Position numbers and translations under genes: made by a program. DNA of 64,000 bases, from assembly GCF_900104695.1 (NCBI RefSeq), contig NZ_FNSW01000001.1, positions 3,838,001-3,902,000 on the forward strand. The letters are read 5' to 3'. The notes beneath the pieces were generated by a model that searched no databases, was not told where the DNA came from, and saw only the letters and a list, made by a program, of their open reading frames with translations. The stretch is from Paenibacillus sp. GP183 (GTDB lineage: Bacteria; Bacillota; Bacilli; Paenibacillales; NBRC-103111). Shown here in pieces: positions 10,061 through 21,079 of this stretch. Position 1 is the stretch's first letter; every line of letters starts with the position of its first letter.

Positions 10061-10789
10061 ATGTCTTCTTTTATCATTTATCCGGCCATTGATATCCGGG
10101 ATGGCAAATGTGTAAGGCTCGTTCAAGGAGATTACAACCAGGAAACCGTATATAACACGAATCCGCTCGAGGTAGCCTTGGAATGGGAAGCCTCAGGGGG
10201 CGAGTGGATTCATTTGGTGGACCTGGACGGGGCCAAAGCCGGCCATCCGGTTAACGATGTACTGATCGGTAAAATCGCAAGTTCGGTTAAAGTGCCCGTT
10301 CAAGTCGGAGGTGGACTGCGTACAGAGCAGGATGTCGATCGCTTGTTATCGCTCGGCGTATCCCGTGTGATTCTGGGCACAGCGGCTATTGAAAACCGTG
10401 AATTTGTATATAAACTGCTTGCTAAGCATGGGGAGAAGGTCGCCATCGGGATCGATGCCCGAGATGGACTTGTAGCGACACGCGGCTGGCTTGAAACCTC
10501 GCAGGTAAAGGCGGAGGATTTGGCCGTCCAGCTTGCCGAACATGGAGCGAAGACTTTTATTTTCACAGACATTTCCCGTGATGGGATGATGGGCGGACCT
10601 AACGTGGAAGCCATCACTCAGCTCGCGAAGGTATCCGGGCAGACGGTCATCGCGTCCGGCGGCGTGAGCAAAATGGAAGATCTGACTCGCCTTGCTAGGC
10701 AAGCGGCTAACGGAGTGGGCGGCGCTATTGTTGGAAAAGCATTGTATACAGGCAGCATCAAGCTTGAAGAAGCGCTGAAGCTCATTTGA
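10061..10789 (+). CDS. hisA: ProFAR isomerase HisA
   Basis: HisA isomerises the aminoaldose ProFAR to the aminoketose PRFAR. The 242-residue TIM barrel has the catalytic aspartates in [17 protein letters not shown] and [14 protein letters not shown], and the phosphate-binding IVGKALYTG. Its order after hisH and before hisF is standard. Confidence 0.96.
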   Translation: MSSFIIYPAIDIRDGKCVRLVQGDYNQETVYNTNPLEVALEWEASGGEWIHLVDLDGAKAGHPVNDVLIGKIASSVKVPVQVGGGLRTEQDVDRLLSLGVSRVILGTAAIENREFVYKLLAKHGEKVAIGIDARDGLVATRGWLETSQVKAEDLAVQLAEHGAKTFIFTDISRDGMMGGPNVEAITQLAKVSGQTVIASGGVSKMEDLTRLARQAANGVGGAIVGKALYTGSIKLEEALKLI

Positions 10790-10815
10790 GTGTTCACGAA
10801 AGGGAGTGACAACAC

Positions 10816-11574
10816 ATGCTAGCGAAAAGAATCATTCCCTGCCTTGATGTCAAAGACGGGCGGGTGGTCAAGGGTGTAAATTTTGTGAACCTTCGCGATG
10901 CCGGAGATCCCGTAGAGCTGGCTGCACTATACGATCAGGAAGGTGCGGATGAGCTCGTGTTTCTGGACATTTCGGCTTCCTTTGAAGGTAGGGCAACCAT
11001 GGTCGAGGTGGTGCGCAAGACAGCGGGCGAGATCACAATCCCGTTTACGGTTGGCGGCGGCATTGCCAGTGTGGATGACATGAAAAGGCTGCTGCGCGCA
11101 GGTGCTGACAAGATCGGCATTAACACGGCTGCCGTTACGAATCCGCAGCTTGTCTCCGATGGAGCCAGGCGCTTTGGCTCGCAGTGTATTGTAGTGGCCG
11201 TAGACGCCAAGTATAATGAGCAGTGGGGCGAATGGGAAGTTTTTACCCATGGCGGCCGTAACGCAACAGGCATTAAAGCGCTGGCCTGGACGAAGCGTAT
11301 GGAGGAATTGGGGGCTGGAGAGATCCTGCTGACCAGTATGGATGCTGATGGAACCAAGGATGGCTTCGATCTGAAACTGACCAAGGCCGTTTCGGAAAAC
11401 ATCCGTATCCCTGTCATTGCTTCCGGCGGAGCGGGGCGAATCGATCATTTCTATGATGTATTCACGGAAGGCCAGGCAGACGCCGGACTTGCGGCAACGA
11501 TATTTCATTATAAAGAGTTAACTATTCATGAGGTTAAAGATGATCTCAGAGCTAAAGGAGTGGAGATTCGTTGA
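10816..11574 (+). CDS. hisF: Imidazole glycerol phosphate synthase, cyclase subunit
   Basis: HisF uses ammonia from HisH to cyclise PRFAR to imidazole glycerol phosphate plus AICAR. The 252-residue TIM barrel opens with [18 protein letters not shown] and has the second catalytic aspartate in [13 protein letters not shown]. Its end overlaps the hisIE start by 4 bp. Confidence 0.97.
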   Translation: MLAKRIIPCLDVKDGRVVKGVNFVNLRDAGDPVELAALYDQEGADELVFLDISASFEGRATMVEVVRKTAGEITIPFTVGGGIASVDDMKRLLRAGADKIGINTAAVTNPQLVSDGARRFGSQCIVVAVDAKYNEQWGEWEVFTHGGRNATGIKALAWTKRMEELGAGEILLTSMDADGTKDGFDLKLTKAVSENIRIPVIASGGAGRIDHFYDVFTEGQADAGLAATIFHYKELTIHEVKDDLRAKGVEIR

Positions 11575-12254
11575 ACTCAATTACGTTTGATGCGCACGGT
11601 CTCGTTCCCGCGATTGTGCAGGATGCTGTCAGCAAAGAGGTGCTGATGCTGGCTTATATGAATCAGGAGTCGCTGGACCGCACTATCCAAACCGGACAAA
11701 CCTGGTTCTGGAGCCGCTCGCGCCAGGAGCTTTGGAACAAAGGAGCAACTTCGGGACACACGCAGCAGGTCAAATCGCTTCGCTATGATTGTGACGCCGA
11801 TACATTGCTTGTCCTTGTTGAACAGCAAGGGCCGGCTTGCCACACAGGAGCTTACAGCTGTTTTACCGAGGAGCTTCCGCTTGAACAAACAGAAGTAAAG
11901 ACATCTTCAGCTCCCATGAAGACATCCGACCGTTTCGCCATCCTGTCTTCCCTGGAATCGATCATCGCTTCGCGTGATGCCGAGCGTCCTGAAGGTGCTT
12001 ATACCACCTACCTTTTCGAAAAAGGAGCGGACAAGATTCTTAAAAAAATTGGTGAGGAAACCTCCGAGGTGATCATCGCTGCCAAAAACAAGGATCAGAA
12101 CGAGCTCCGCTATGAAGTCAGCGACCTTATTTTTCATTTAATGGTGTTAATGCGCGATTCCAAGCTCCCTCTTGATGATGTTATGATGGAGTTGGAACGC
12201 AGGCATCTTAAAAAGTCCTCTTTTTCAGACACGAAAACAATCGACCGCATTTAG
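11571..12254 (+). CDS. hisIE: Bifunctional phosphoribosyl-AMP cyclohydrolase / phosphoribosyl-ATP pyrophosphatase
   Basis: This 227-residue fusion performs steps two and three of the pathway. The N-terminal HisI half has [19 protein letters not shown] and the zinc ligands DCDADTLL and GPACHTG. The C-terminal HisE half has the pyrophosphohydrolase motif [16 protein letters not shown]. It starts with TTG after AAAGGAGTGG, in a 4-bp overlap with hisF. Confidence 0.95.
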   Translation: MNSITFDAHGLVPAIVQDAVSKEVLMLAYMNQESLDRTIQTGQTWFWSRSRQELWNKGATSGHTQQVKSLRYDCDADTLLVLVEQQGPACHTGAYSCFTEELPLEQTEVKTSSAPMKTSDRFAILSSLESIIASRDAERPEGAYTTYLFEKGADKILKKIGEETSEVIIAAKNKDQNELRYEVSDLIFHLMVLMRDSKLPLDDVMMELERRHLKKSSFSDTKTIDRI

Positions 12255-12288
12255 GACGATTAAATAAGAGTTCAGGGGTGAGCTTACG

Positions 12289-13095
12289 ATGTTGATTGAT
12301 TATCATACGCATCATGTACGCTGTGGTCACGCCATCGGCGAACTGGAAGATTACGTTAAACGCGGCATAGAGATCGGCCTCGCACAATTGGGGCTTTCTG
12401 ATCATATGCCGCTTTTGCATGTGGATCCGGCCACTTATTTTCCCGGTATGGCGATGCCTATGGAAGAGCTTCCCCGTTATGCGGAGGAGTGCTTGAAGCT
12501 GAAAGAGAAGTACAAGGGCCAAATTGATATTCGTGTAGGGCTTGAAGGCGATTATATCGAAGGCTATGAAACGGAGATTAAACGTATTATTGATGTGTAT
12601 CCTTGGGATTATGTGATCGGCTCCGTGCATTTTCTGGGGGAGTGGGACATCTCGGATTACCGGCAGCTGGAAGGTTGGGAGGGTCGCGAAATCTACGAGG
12701 TTTATGCTCAGTATTATGATGCAGTGTCGAAAGCTGCGCGTACAGGATTTTACGATTTTATGGGTCATCTGGATGTCATCAAACGCTATGGCTACAAGCC
12801 CGAGCAAGATCCGTGGGAGCTTGAAGTGGCTGCGCTTGAAGCGGTAAGAGAGCAGGGACTGGCCATTGAGATCAATGCTTCCGGTCTGAGAATGCCATGT
12901 GATGAAATGTTTCCGAGCCGCCGGATGCTGGAATATTGCTTTAAACGGGGGATTCCCGTCACCATCGGTTCCGATGCTCATCAGCCCGAGCGGCTGGGCC
13001 AATATTTGGATCAAGCTGTCAGTCTGTTGAAAGAGATCGGCTTTAACGAATTAGCCACATTTTCCGCCAGAAAACGCCAGCTTATTCCTTTTTAA
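12289..13095 (+). CDS. hisJ: Histidinol-phosphatase, PHP family
   Basis: HisJ dephosphorylates histidinol phosphate, filling the step missing from monofunctional HisB. The 268-residue protein has the PHP metal-binding motifs DYHTHHVRCGHA at its N-terminus and GSDAHQPERLG near its C-terminus. It follows hisIE by 34 bp on the same strand, so it probably belongs to the operon. PHP enzymes act on various phosphate esters, but the location makes this role likely. Confidence 0.88.
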   Translation: MLIDYHTHHVRCGHAIGELEDYVKRGIEIGLAQLGLSDHMPLLHVDPATYFPGMAMPMEELPRYAEECLKLKEKYKGQIDIRVGLEGDYIEGYETEIKRIIDVYPWDYVIGSVHFLGEWDISDYRQLEGWEGREIYEVYAQYYDAVSKAARTGFYDFMGHLDVIKRYGYKPEQDPWELEVAALEAVREQGLAIEINASGLRMPCDEMFPSRRMLEYCFKRGIPVTIGSDAHQPERLGQYLDQAVSLLKEIGFNELATFSARKRQLIPF

Positions 13096-13112
13096 ATTGA
13101 TCTTCTTTCATG

Positions 13113-13118
13113 TATAAT
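13113..13118 (+). promoter_or_regulatory. Probable -10 box upstream of prs
   Basis: A consensus TATAAT lies 71 bp before the prs start. The -35 region is poor, so prs may have its own weak or activated promoter besides read-through from the his operon. Confidence 0.4.
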
Positions 13119-13188
13119 GGTAGAGGATAAGCATCACGTTTGAAATTCATAAGAATCTTTTCCCTAAATGAAAATTTTGGAGGTAACC

Positions 13189-14139
13189 ATGTACAGCGAC
13201 AATTTAAAAATCTTTTCCGGATCTTCGAATCCGAAGCTTGCGGAGCGCATATGCACGGAGCTGGGTATGCCGCTGGGACAGATTAAATTGTCCAGATTCA
13301 AGAGCGGAGAGATCTACTGCTTATACGAAGAAAGCGTTCGTAACTGCGATGTGTTCCTGGTCCAGACTTTGTCTCACCCCATCAATGAGCATCTCATGGA
13401 GCTCCTGGTGATGATGGACGCGGCCAAACGGGCTTCTGCCAGAACGATCAACCTTGTCCTGCCGTACTATGGTTATTCTCGCCAAGAGCGCAAAGCCGCT
13501 CCGCGGGAACCTATTTCCGCCAAGCTCATAGCAGATTTATACAGTGCAGCTGGTGCTACACGTGTAGTGACCATTGACCTGCACGCTCCGGCCATTCAAG
13601 GCTTTTTCAATATTCCTGTAGATCATTTGACGGCTCTTGATGTGATTACCGATTTCATCCGCAAGAAGAATCTGGTTGACCCGATCGTTGTATCTCCGGA
13701 TGTGGGACGTGCCACAACGGCTGAGAAAATGGCGAATATTCTCGATGCTCCTTTTGCCATGATGATCAAAAAACGCCCGAATCATAATGAATCGGTCATT
13801 ACGCATGTCATCGGCGAGGTAGCGGGATGTACCCCGATCATCATAGAAGATTTGATAGATACCGGAACGACCATTGTGAATGTAGTCGAAGGCCTGAAGG
13901 AAAGAGGCGCCAACGACGTGTATATATGCGCGACTCATCCTGTTTTCTCGGGTCCCGCGCTGCAGCGTCTGGATCATCCCAATATCAAGGAGGTCATCAT
14001 TACCGACTCCATTGCTATTCCTGATGACCATTCCGAGAAATTCCGCGTACTTTCGATTGCTCCGCTGCTTTCCAATTCCATTCGGATTATCGTGGAAGGC
14101 GGCTCCATATCATCCTTATTCAAATACGGCGGTGTGTAG
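13189..14139 (+). CDS. prs: Ribose-phosphate pyrophosphokinase (PRPP synthetase) paralogue
   Basis: This enzyme makes PRPP from ribose-5-phosphate and ATP; PRPP is the substrate of HisG. The 316-residue protein retains the ATP-binding region (PYYGYSRQERKAAPREP), the metal site TIDLHAPAIQGFFNIPVDHL and the PRPP loop DLIDTGTT. I chose the ATG at 13,189 because TTTTGGAGG lies directly upstream. Low-GC Firmicutes keep the housekeeping prs beside gcaD/spoVG, so this is probably a second copy tied to histidine supply; that is inference. Confidence 0.88.
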   Translation: MYSDNLKIFSGSSNPKLAERICTELGMPLGQIKLSRFKSGEIYCLYEESVRNCDVFLVQTLSHPINEHLMELLVMMDAAKRASARTINLVLPYYGYSRQERKAAPREPISAKLIADLYSAAGATRVVTIDLHAPAIQGFFNIPVDHLTALDVITDFIRKKNLVDPIVVSPDVGRATTAEKMANILDAPFAMMIKKRPNHNESVITHVIGEVAGCTPIIIEDLIDTGTTIVNVVEGLKERGANDVYICATHPVFSGPALQRLDHPNIKEVIITDSIAIPDDHSEKFRVLSIAPLLSNSIRIIVEGGSISSLFKYGGV

Positions 14140-14192
14140 ATCAACCTTGAACTTATATGGAAAGCTTTTTTTTGCTTATCCTCTTTGTATGG

Positions 14193-14198
14193 TATAAT
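14193..14198 (+). promoter_or_regulatory. -10 box of the TPR gene
   Basis: TATAAT stands 38 bp before the start codon, with a weak -35 (TTTTGC) 17 bp upstream. The T-rich stretch before it (14,166-14,173) may also end prs transcription. Confidence 0.45.
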
Positions 14199-14236
14199 TT
14201 GAAGTAAATTCAAGAATACCGGAGGTGCCTGACACT

Positions 14237-15991
14237 ATGGAAAAGAAAAAGCGGGTGTCCAAAACGCTCAAGCCTAATGTGATTTCAATCAACATGGATG
14301 CCGCCTTCTTTTTCGAGAGAGCGGTCCAGTCCCTGGATCGGTTTCATTATGAAAAGGCACTCAAGTACTTTAAGAGGGCTGTAGATTATGAACCGGACAA
14401 TCCGGTGAACCATTGCAATTTGGCCGGGGTTCTCTCGGAAATGAACAATTATGAGGAATCTAACCGAATCCTGCAGAAAATTTTGGACACGATTGATCCA
14501 ACGATGACAGAATGTCATTTTTATATGGCTAATAATTACGCCAATATGGAAAGCTTTGAACAGGCGGAAGTTTCCATCGTGCGATATTTGGAGACGGACC
14601 CCGTCGGACAATTCCTTGAGGAATCGGAAGAGATGATGGAGCTGCTCAGCTACGAGCTGGAGCGTCCGACCCCGCTGACCTCGATCAAAAGCAGGGAAGG
14701 ATTGTTCGAACACGACAAAGCGCGAGCTCTGCTGGAAGAAGGCAAGTTCGCAGAGGCGGTTCGTCAGCTCGAGAAGCTGATCAAGAAGCATCCCGATTTC
14801 CTGGCGGCGCGTAATAATCTGGCTTTGGCCTATTATTATATGGGCCAATTTGAGAAGTCGATGGAGACGATCGACCAGGTGCTGGAGATCGATCCCGGCA
14901 ATTTGCATGCGCTGTGCAATCAGGCTATTTTCCATCAGCACTTCGGCAACCAAGAAGAGCTGGCTGAGCTGCTGGCACTTCTGCGCAAGACTTCACCTTT
15001 CCAGCATGACCATGTATTCAAGCTGGCCACAACGATGGGTATTCTGGGTGAGCATGAGAAGGCTTACCACTTGTTTAAACGCCTTTTGAAAACAGGCGAG
15101 GATGGATTTGATCCATGCCTGTTCCATTACATGGCTGTTGCGGCATGCAACATAGGCAGATTTGTTGAAGCTGAACGCCATTGGCGTCAAGTGGAGAAGC
15201 TGGATCCGGGTACGGAGATATCCAAGTTTTATTTGGATCAGCTTCGCCTGTTGAAGGATCGGGATAAGCCGAGTACGCTCAGCTATCACTATCATCTGCC
15301 CTTTGAAGAGCAATTCCGTGTACTTGAAAAATCGACGCATGGGATTCCGGAGCAGCTGAAGAAGGATCCTTTGGTCCGTTCTTCGTTCTTCTGGGCGTTT
15401 CGCCATGGCGACATGGATACGAAGCTGCAGGTGATTCGCGCCTTCGGCTTGATCGCGGATAATGAAGTGAAGGATGCGCTTAAGGATTTTATCCTCGAGC
15501 CGCAGGAAGACGATTATTTGAAAAAGGTCGCTATCTTCGTACTTAGAAGCATAGGCGTGAAGGATAGCTTGTCCGCTCATCTGGACGGCAAAGTCATTTC
15601 CGTTCAAGACTCTCCGTTTACGCCGAGTCTGCCTGTCTGGGAAACCAAATGGCAGCTGGTTCTGGAGACGGCGCTGCGCGGCATGCAAAAGCGCTATGAT
15701 ATCATTCAGCAGCATGATTTGGAAATATTATGGGTCGAATATTTGACGCGGGTCTACCCGGGAATTCCGAAAATAACCAAGCCGGAGGGCTGGGCGGCCG
15801 CGCTGGAATATTTAATTGCCAAGATGCACCGCCGCGCCATCTCCTATATGGAGGTATCCTCCAGATATGGAGTGACGGTCTCAACCGTGAGCAAGAATGT
15901 GAAGCTTATCGATGAGGCCTGCGGATTGAAAGAGAAGATGGAAGCCATCTTCCCCAAGTTTTTGAGCATGGAAGAGACCGAGCAGGAATAG
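14237..15991 (+). CDS. Tetratricopeptide-repeat protein of unknown function
   Basis: This 584-residue cytoplasmic protein has tandem TPR units in its first ~330 residues (for example FERAVQSLDRFHYEKALKYF and AARNNLALAYYYMGQFEKSM), then a helical region and a C-terminal segment resembling a helix-turn-helix (MEVSSRYGVTVSTVSKNVKL). The ATG at 14,237 has CGGAGG 11 bp upstream; an upstream GTG lies within that ribosome site and is rejected. Its place between prs and trxB is common in Paenibacillaceae. A regulatory or scaffold role is plausible but not shown. Confidence 0.85.
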   Translation: MEKKKRVSKTLKPNVISINMDAAFFFERAVQSLDRFHYEKALKYFKRAVDYEPDNPVNHCNLAGVLSEMNNYEESNRILQKILDTIDPTMTECHFYMANNYANMESFEQAEVSIVRYLETDPVGQFLEESEEMMELLSYELERPTPLTSIKSREGLFEHDKARALLEEGKFAEAVRQLEKLIKKHPDFLAARNNLALAYYYMGQFEKSMETIDQVLEIDPGNLHALCNQAIFHQHFGNQEELAELLALLRKTSPFQHDHVFKLATTMGILGEHEKAYHLFKRLLKTGEDGFDPCLFHYMAVAACNIGRFVEAERHWRQVEKLDPGTEISKFYLDQLRLLKDRDKPSTLSYHYHLPFEEQFRVLEKSTHGIPEQLKKDPLVRSSFFWAFRHGDMDTKLQVIRAFGLIADNEVKDALKDFILEPQEDDYLKKVAIFVLRSIGVKDSLSAHLDGKVISVQDSPFTPSLPVWETKWQLVLETALRGMQKRYDIIQQHDLEILWVEYLTRVYPGIPKITKPEGWAAALEYLIAKMHRRAISYMEVSSRYGVTVSTVSKNVKLIDEACGLKEKMEAIFPKFLSMEETEQE

Positions 15992-16023
15992 CTCGGATAT
16001 AAGTCTCGGGGAGGGAAACATAC

Positions 16024-16971
16024 ATGTACAAAGCAGTAGTTGTAGGAACAGGGCCGTCAGGACTAACGGCAGCCATTTATTTGGCCCGGGCTAATTTGAG
16101 CCCGCTGGTCATTGAAGGACCGGAACCGGGTGGTCAATTAACAACCACGACAGAGGTTGAGAATTTCCCCGGATTCCCTGAGGGGATCATGGGTCCGGAG
16201 CTAATGGAAAATATGCGCAAGCAGGCTGAGCGTTTCGGCGCAGAGTTCAAGACCGGTTGGGTGAATTCAGTGGAGCTGACGAACCGTCCGTTTAAGCTTA
16301 AGGTTGAAGGACTTGGCGAGATCGAGACTGAAACCCTGATCATCTCCACAGGCGCTTCAGCCCGATTGCTCGGCATTGAGCATGAAAAAGAAAACATCGG
16401 GCGCGGTGTCAGCACATGCGCCACTTGTGACGGATTCTTTTTCCGCGGCAAGAAGATCATTGTCGTCGGCGGCGGAGATTCAGCGATGGAGGAAGCCAAC
16501 TTCCTTACACGTTTTGCCACAGAAGTCGTGCTGGTGCACAGACGTCAAGATCTCCGTGCGTCCAAGATCATGCAGGATCGCGCACGCGGTAACGATAAGA
16601 TCAAATGGGCGCTTAACAAGACCCCGCTTGCCGTTATTCATGGTGAGCACGGCGTAACCGGATTAAAAGTGGTCGACAATGAAACGTCAACCGAAGAAAT
16701 CATAGAAACCTCAGGCATCTTCGTGGCCATCGGACACACACCCAACACCGGCTTCCTGGGCGGACAAATTACAACGGATTCACAGGGATACATCATCGTT
16801 AAGCCCGGAACAACCGAAACCAATATTCCCGGCGTTTTCGCATGCGGAGACGTCCAGGATCAAAAATATCGCCAAGCCATTACTGCTGCTGGCAGCGGCT
16901 GCGCAGCCGCACTGGACTGCGAGAAATTTCTCGAGGGCCATGCGGTTCACGATTGGAGCCAAGCACTGTAA
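16024..16971 (+). CDS. trxB: Thioredoxin-disulfide reductase
   Basis: TrxB is an NADPH- and FAD-dependent enzyme that reduces thioredoxin. The 315-residue protein has the N-terminal FAD loop VGTGPSGLTAAIYLARA, the redox-active CATC in STCATCDGFFF, the NADPH loop VVGGGDSAMEEA and the C-terminal FAD motif GVFACGDVQDQKYRQA. It has a GGAGG ribosome site and its own terminator. Confidence 0.97.
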   Translation: MYKAVVVGTGPSGLTAAIYLARANLSPLVIEGPEPGGQLTTTTEVENFPGFPEGIMGPELMENMRKQAERFGAEFKTGWVNSVELTNRPFKLKVEGLGEIETETLIISTGASARLLGIEHEKENIGRGVSTCATCDGFFFRGKKIIVVGGGDSAMEEANFLTRFATEVVLVHRRQDLRASKIMQDRARGNDKIKWALNKTPLAVIHGEHGVTGLKVVDNETSTEEIIETSGIFVAIGHTPNTGFLGGQITTDSQGYIIVKPGTTETNIPGVFACGDVQDQKYRQAITAAGSGCAAALDCEKFLEGHAVHDWSQAL

Positions 16972-16990
16972 CGCACGGATGGAATCATAC

Positions 16991-17031
16991 AGAAAAAGCG
17001 TGGAGAAGCTGATATTTCCGCGCTTTTTCTT
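16991..17031 (+). terminator. Terminator after trxB
   Basis: The inverted repeat AGAAAAAGCG/CGCTTTTTCT has additional pairs towards the loop. The T-run is part of the stem, so it may act in both directions. Confidence 0.8.
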
Positions 17032-17129
17032 ATGGAGCGACCTTGACCAGTTTCATAGGTTGCCTTATAGTTGGAACTGGAGCTATTAGCCCAATTAGTA
17101 CGATTTTATTCGTTGAGGTGACGATGTTC

Positions 17130-18083
17130 ATGGCCAATCAGATTTATATAGGTGTGGATTTAGGCGGTACGAATATTAAGGTGGGCATTTGTGATGAGCA
17201 TGGAACTCTGCTGCACACCTATGAGGGACCGACAGGGGCCGATGAAGGGGCCGAAGCGGTACTAGGTAGAATCGCTCAATATGTGCGCAAAATTGTCGAG
17301 GACTCGAAATTCGAATGGGACCAGGTAGCCGGGATCGGCGCAGGTTTGGCCGGATTTATGGATATCCCGGAAGGCTTTGTGAAGCTGTCCCCTAATTTGG
17401 GCTGGCATAACGTTCCGGCAAAGAAAATATTGGAAGAGAAATTAGGCAAGACGGTCACCATAGATAACGATGCCAATGTGGCAGCTCTGGGTGAGGCATG
17501 GAGCGGTGCGGGCAAAGGGATCCCTAATTTGGTTTGTTACACACTGGGAACAGGTGTCGGCGGCGGAATTATTATCAATGGACATATTTATCAAGGATCA
17601 GGCGGCATGGCGGGTGAGCTTGGGCATATGTCCATCGTCCCCGATATCGAAGCGATCAATTGCGGCTGCGGTCAAATCGGATGCCTGGAGACGGTATCGT
17701 CCGCAACGGGAATTGTGCGCATGGCCAATGATGCTGTTGAGCGCGGAGAGCACACTTCCCTGGCCTTGCTGGAAAAAATTGCAGCCAAGGATGTTTTCGA
17801 TGCGGCCAAATCAGGCGACGAGGTCGCTCTTCGCATTGTGCACCGGGCAGCTCTCTACTTGGGCAAATCGATGGCGGCGGTATCCGTCGTACTCAATCCC
17901 GGACGATACATCATAGGCGGAGGAGTTTCCAAAGCCGGGGAAGTTTTATTTGCACCGCTGCGTGAAGCTTATATGAAATATACACCTGAGCAAGCGCGAG
18001 AAGGGGTAGACATTGTTCCCGCGACTCTCGGCAATGATGCTGGAATCGTCGGCGCGGCCGGATTAAATTTGCGCCACCGATAA
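17130..18083 (+). CDS. glcK: Glucokinase, ROK family
   Basis: GlcK phosphorylates glucose with ATP in the cytoplasm. The 317-residue protein has the N-terminal phosphate loop [13 protein letters not shown], the catalytic aspartate in [12 protein letters not shown] and the ROK zinc motif [10 protein letters not shown]. The ATG at 17,130 is best placed relative to GAGGTG; an ATG two codons earlier is too close to it. It precedes rapZ with 26 bp between them, as in many Bacillales. Confidence 0.92.
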   Translation: MANQIYIGVDLGGTNIKVGICDEHGTLLHTYEGPTGADEGAEAVLGRIAQYVRKIVEDSKFEWDQVAGIGAGLAGFMDIPEGFVKLSPNLGWHNVPAKKILEEKLGKTVTIDNDANVAALGEAWSGAGKGIPNLVCYTLGTGVGGGIIINGHIYQGSGGMAGELGHMSIVPDIEAINCGCGQIGCLETVSSATGIVRMANDAVERGEHTSLALLEKIAAKDVFDAAKSGDEVALRIVHRAALYLGKSMAAVSVVLNPGRYIIGGGVSKAGEVLFAPLREAYMKYTPEQAREGVDIVPATLGNDAGIVGAAGLNLRHR

Positions 18084-18109
18084 GCTTCCAACTGGAAAGG
18101 AAGGTGTCA

Positions 18110-19000
18110 ATGATGGAAGATACCCATGCCTTAGCAAAGCTGGTCATCATCACCGGCATGTCAGGGGCGGGCAAGACAATTGCCGTTCAGAGCCTCGAGG
18201 ACCTCGGTTTTTTTTGCGTCGATAATCTTCCGCCCGTTCTGATCCCGAAATTTGCCGAATTGATTGAGCAATCCAAGGGGAAGATCGGCAAGGTTGCGCT
18301 TGTGATCGACTTGCGCGGACGCGAGTTTTTCACGGCTCTTCAGGAGTCGCTTCGCTATATCCAGGATAATTTCACGATCTCCTATGAAATTTTATTTCTG
18401 GATTCTACAGACGCAACGCTGGTCCAACGTTACAAAGAAAGCCGCCGCCGACACCCGCTTGCTCCCGACAGCTCACCACTGGAGGGTATAGGTCTTGAAC
18501 GCAAGCTTTTGGAGGAGCTCAAGGGTCTGGCCACTCAAGTCATAGATACTAGTGTGCTCAAGCCTGCTCAACTCAAGGAAAAAATTATTGCCCGATTCAC
18601 CAATTTAGAGACAAACCGCATATCTATAAATGTAGTATCATTTGGATTTAAGTACGGGATCCCGATTGACGCTGATTTGATCTTTGATGTTCGCTTTTTG
18701 CCGAACCCCCACTATGTGGAACAGCTGCGGCCGCTAACCGGGCAAGATGCCGATGTGTACGAGTATGTCATGAAATGGTCGGAGACACAGGAGTTTTTGA
18801 GCAAGCTGCTCGATATGCTGCATTTCTTGATGCCGCAGTATAAGAAGGAAGGCAAAAGCCAAGTCGTCCTCGGCATCGGATGCACGGGCGGCAAGCACAG
18901 GTCAGTGGCTATCGCTGAATATCTGGGCAAGGTTATAGATAACAGTGAGACGGAGATCGTCAGAGTGAGTCATCGAGATGCGGATCGGGACCGCCTATAA
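18110..19000 (+). CDS. rapZ: RNase adapter protein RapZ (YvcJ)
   Basis: RapZ-family proteins are P-loop nucleotide-binding proteins. In E. coli RapZ guides RNase E to the small RNA GlmZ; in Bacillus the homologue YvcJ has NTPase activity and affects competence. This ~297-residue protein has Walker A GMSGAGKT, the motif [10 protein letters not shown] and the C-terminal [16 protein letters not shown] with the conserved HRSV. AAAGGAAGG precedes two adjacent ATGs at 18,110 and 18,113, and either could be used. It heads the rapZ-yvcK-whiA cluster. Confidence 0.93.
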   Translation: MMEDTHALAKLVIITGMSGAGKTIAVQSLEDLGFFCVDNLPPVLIPKFAELIEQSKGKIGKVALVIDLRGREFFTALQESLRYIQDNFTISYEILFLDSTDATLVQRYKESRRRHPLAPDSSPLEGIGLERKLLEELKGLATQVIDTSVLKPAQLKEKIIARFTNLETNRISINVVSFGFKYGIPIDADLIFDVRFLPNPHYVEQLRPLTGQDADVYEYVMKWSETQEFLSKLLDMLHFLMPQYKKEGKSQVVLGIGCTGGKHRSVAIAEYLGKVIDNSETEIVRVSHRDADRDRL

Positions 19001-19015
19001 GAAGGTGAAATGGAA

Positions 19016-19999
19016 ATGAAACGTGACGATCCCTCCAAAGCTCCTCGAATTGTGGTTATCGGCGGCGGAACCGGTCTTTCCGTCATGCTTAGGGGACTTA
19101 AGGAGAAGCCGGTAGACATTACCGCGATTGTTACGGTGGCGGATGACGGCGGAAGCTCCGGTATTCTCAGGAATGAAATGCAGATGCCGCCTCCCGGGGA
19201 TATTCGAAATGTGCTGACAGCACTTGCTGATGTAGAACCTCTGCTGTCCAAAATCCTGGAATACCGATTTCAATCGGGTACGGGACTAGCGGGACATAGT
19301 CTGGGTAATCTAATTTTGGCAGCGATCAGTGACATTACCGGCGATTTCGTAACGGGAGTCAAGGAGATGAATCGGGTATTTGCCGTACGCGGCAGAGTGC
19401 TTCCGGCATCCAATCAAGCCATCCATTTAAAAGCGGAAATGCTGGATGGTTCCATAGTCGAAGGCGAATCCAATATTCCCAAAGCACAGGGAGTTATCAA
19501 GAGAGTATACATTGAACCGCCCGATGTTTCTCCTCTGGAAGAGGCGCTCCAAGCCATTCGAGAGGCTGACGGCATTGTTTGCGGACCTGGAAGCTTATAT
19601 ACAAGCCTGCTTCCGAATTTATTGGTTCCGCATGTGGTCGATGAAATAGCGGCTTCACAAGCGGTTAAAATGTACATTTGCAACGTGATGACCCAACCGG
19701 GTGAAACGGACGAATATTCGGTCAGCGACCATTTGAAAGCCATCCATGACCACGTAGGACATCCTTTATTCGATTATGTGATTGTGAATAATGGTGAAAT
19801 TCCGCCTGAGGTACAAGCTCGATATGCCGAGCAAGGCGCCAAAGCCGTACATCTGGATTTGGATGAGGTGGCGAGGCAAGGCTATCGGATCATAGCCGAC
19901 CGATTGGTGCTGTTCAAGACCTATCTCCGGCATGATGCGGAAAAACTGAGTGATCATATTTATCAGCTAGTAGAAAGCTGGATGATGAGGAAGAGGTGA
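19016..19999 (+). CDS. yvcK: Gluconeogenesis factor YvcK/CofD-like protein
   Basis: YvcK binds UDP-sugars, is needed for growth and normal cell shape on gluconeogenic carbon sources in Bacillus, and is related to CofD. The 327-residue protein opens with [19 protein letters not shown] and contains the family block [16 protein letters not shown] and the phosphate-binding [12 protein letters not shown]. The second ATG (19,016) fits the GAAGGTG site better than the first (19,010). It overlaps the annotated region before whiA by 4 bp if the upstream GTG of whiA is counted. Confidence 0.93.
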   Translation: MKRDDPSKAPRIVVIGGGTGLSVMLRGLKEKPVDITAIVTVADDGGSSGILRNEMQMPPPGDIRNVLTALADVEPLLSKILEYRFQSGTGLAGHSLGNLILAAISDITGDFVTGVKEMNRVFAVRGRVLPASNQAIHLKAEMLDGSIVEGESNIPKAQGVIKRVYIEPPDVSPLEEALQAIREADGIVCGPGSLYTSLLPNLLVPHVVDEIAASQAVKMYICNVMTQPGETDEYSVSDHLKAIHDHVGHPLFDYVIVNNGEIPPEVQARYAEQGAKAVHLDLDEVARQGYRIIADRLVLFKTYLRHDAEKLSDHIYQLVESWMMRKR

Positions 20000-20004
20000 G
20001 TCCT

Positions 20005-20940
20005 TTGTCCTTTGCGGCACAAACCAAGAAAGAATTGACGCTTATCGAAGCTGAGCCCTGCTGTGAGAAGGCGGAGCTGTCTGCCTTAATCCGGATGAAT
20101 GGATCCGTTCAGCTCTCGAGCCAGCGAGTCATTCTGGATATATCCACCGAGAACGCCGCCATTGCAAGGAGAATCTACACCCTCCTCAAAAAGACGTTTC
20201 AACTGCATGCCGAGCTGCTCGTGCGCAAGAAAATGCGCTTAAAGAAAAACAATGTGTACATTGTGCGTGTTCCGAGTCAAGTGCAGGAGCTGCTTTCCGA
20301 GCTGCGGATTGTTTCAGAAGGATTTATGTTTACTCCCGGAATTGATAAAGAAATCATCCGCAACAATTGCTGTAAACGAGCCTATTTGCGAGGTGCCTTC
20401 CTGGCCGGCGGTTCTGTGAACAATCCGGAGGGATCCTCCTATCATTTGGAGATCGCTTCGATTTATGAGGAGCACTGCCGATCCTTATGCCGGTTGGCTA
20501 ATCGGTTTGATTTGAACGCACGCTGCATTGAACGTAAAAAGGGTTTTGTGCTCTACCTCAAGGAAGGCGAGAAGATCATTGAATTTCTCAGCATCATTGG
20601 AGCGCATCAAGCTCTTTTGCGATTCGAGGACGTTCGGATCATGAAGGATATGCGCAATTCCGTCAACCGGATCGTCAACTGTGAAACCGCGAACCTCAAC
20701 AAAACCATCGGCGCTGCCGTTCGCCAAATCGAGAATATCCGCCTTTTGCAGAAAAATATCGGGCTTGAGAATCTTCCGGAAAAACTGAGGGAAGTGGCCA
20801 AAATTCGTCTGCAGCACCCGGATATGAACCTTAAGGAGGTTGGCGATATGCTGAAAGGGAATGTGAGCAAATCCGGAGTCAACCATCGTTTGCGTAAAAT
20901 CGACGAAATGGCCGAAAAGCTGAGAAATTCATCGGTTTAG
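20005..20940 (+). CDS. whiA: Sporulation/cell-division regulator WhiA
   Basis: WhiA is a DNA-binding protein with an N-terminal degenerate LAGLIDADG-homing-endonuclease fold and a C-terminal HTH. It controls sporulation genes in actinobacteria and is linked to cell division and chromosome segregation in Bacillus. This ~311-residue copy has [17 protein letters not shown]-like residues around 125 ([20 protein letters not shown]) and the [15 protein letters not shown]. The TTG at 20,005 yields the family-typical MSFA start and follows AGAGGTGAG. Confidence 0.93.
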   Translation: MSFAAQTKKELTLIEAEPCCEKAELSALIRMNGSVQLSSQRVILDISTENAAIARRIYTLLKKTFQLHAELLVRKKMRLKKNNVYIVRVPSQVQELLSELRIVSEGFMFTPGIDKEIIRNNCCKRAYLRGAFLAGGSVNNPEGSSYHLEIASIYEEHCRSLCRLANRFDLNARCIERKKGFVLYLKEGEKIIEFLSIIGAHQALLRFEDVRIMKDMRNSVNRIVNCETANLNKTIGAAVRQIENIRLLQKNIGLENLPEKLREVAKIRLQHPDMNLKEVGDMLKGNVSKSGVNHRLRKIDEMAEKLRNSSV

Positions 20941-21004
20941 TCCGTGAATCAGGTCGTTTATGAAGTTTTTCTGATTTGTTCTAGTGTACATGTGGGAATA
21001 ATGT

Positions 21005-21010
21005 TATAAT
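21005..21010 (+). promoter_or_regulatory. -10 box of the HPr gene
   Basis: A consensus TATAAT sits 70 bp before the start, and a weak -35 (TAGTGT) 17 bp upstream. The HPr gene therefore seems separately transcribed from whiA. Confidence 0.5.
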
Positions 21011-21079
21011 GTCTAATAAACATCAGTTGCAGCGTACATCATGTAGTTTATATGAGTTAAAGTAGGGGGAATTAGTAAC

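Noticed and set aside
12208-13014. 268-residue minus-strand frame opposite hisJ
   Set aside because: The PHP motifs on the plus strand define the real gene.
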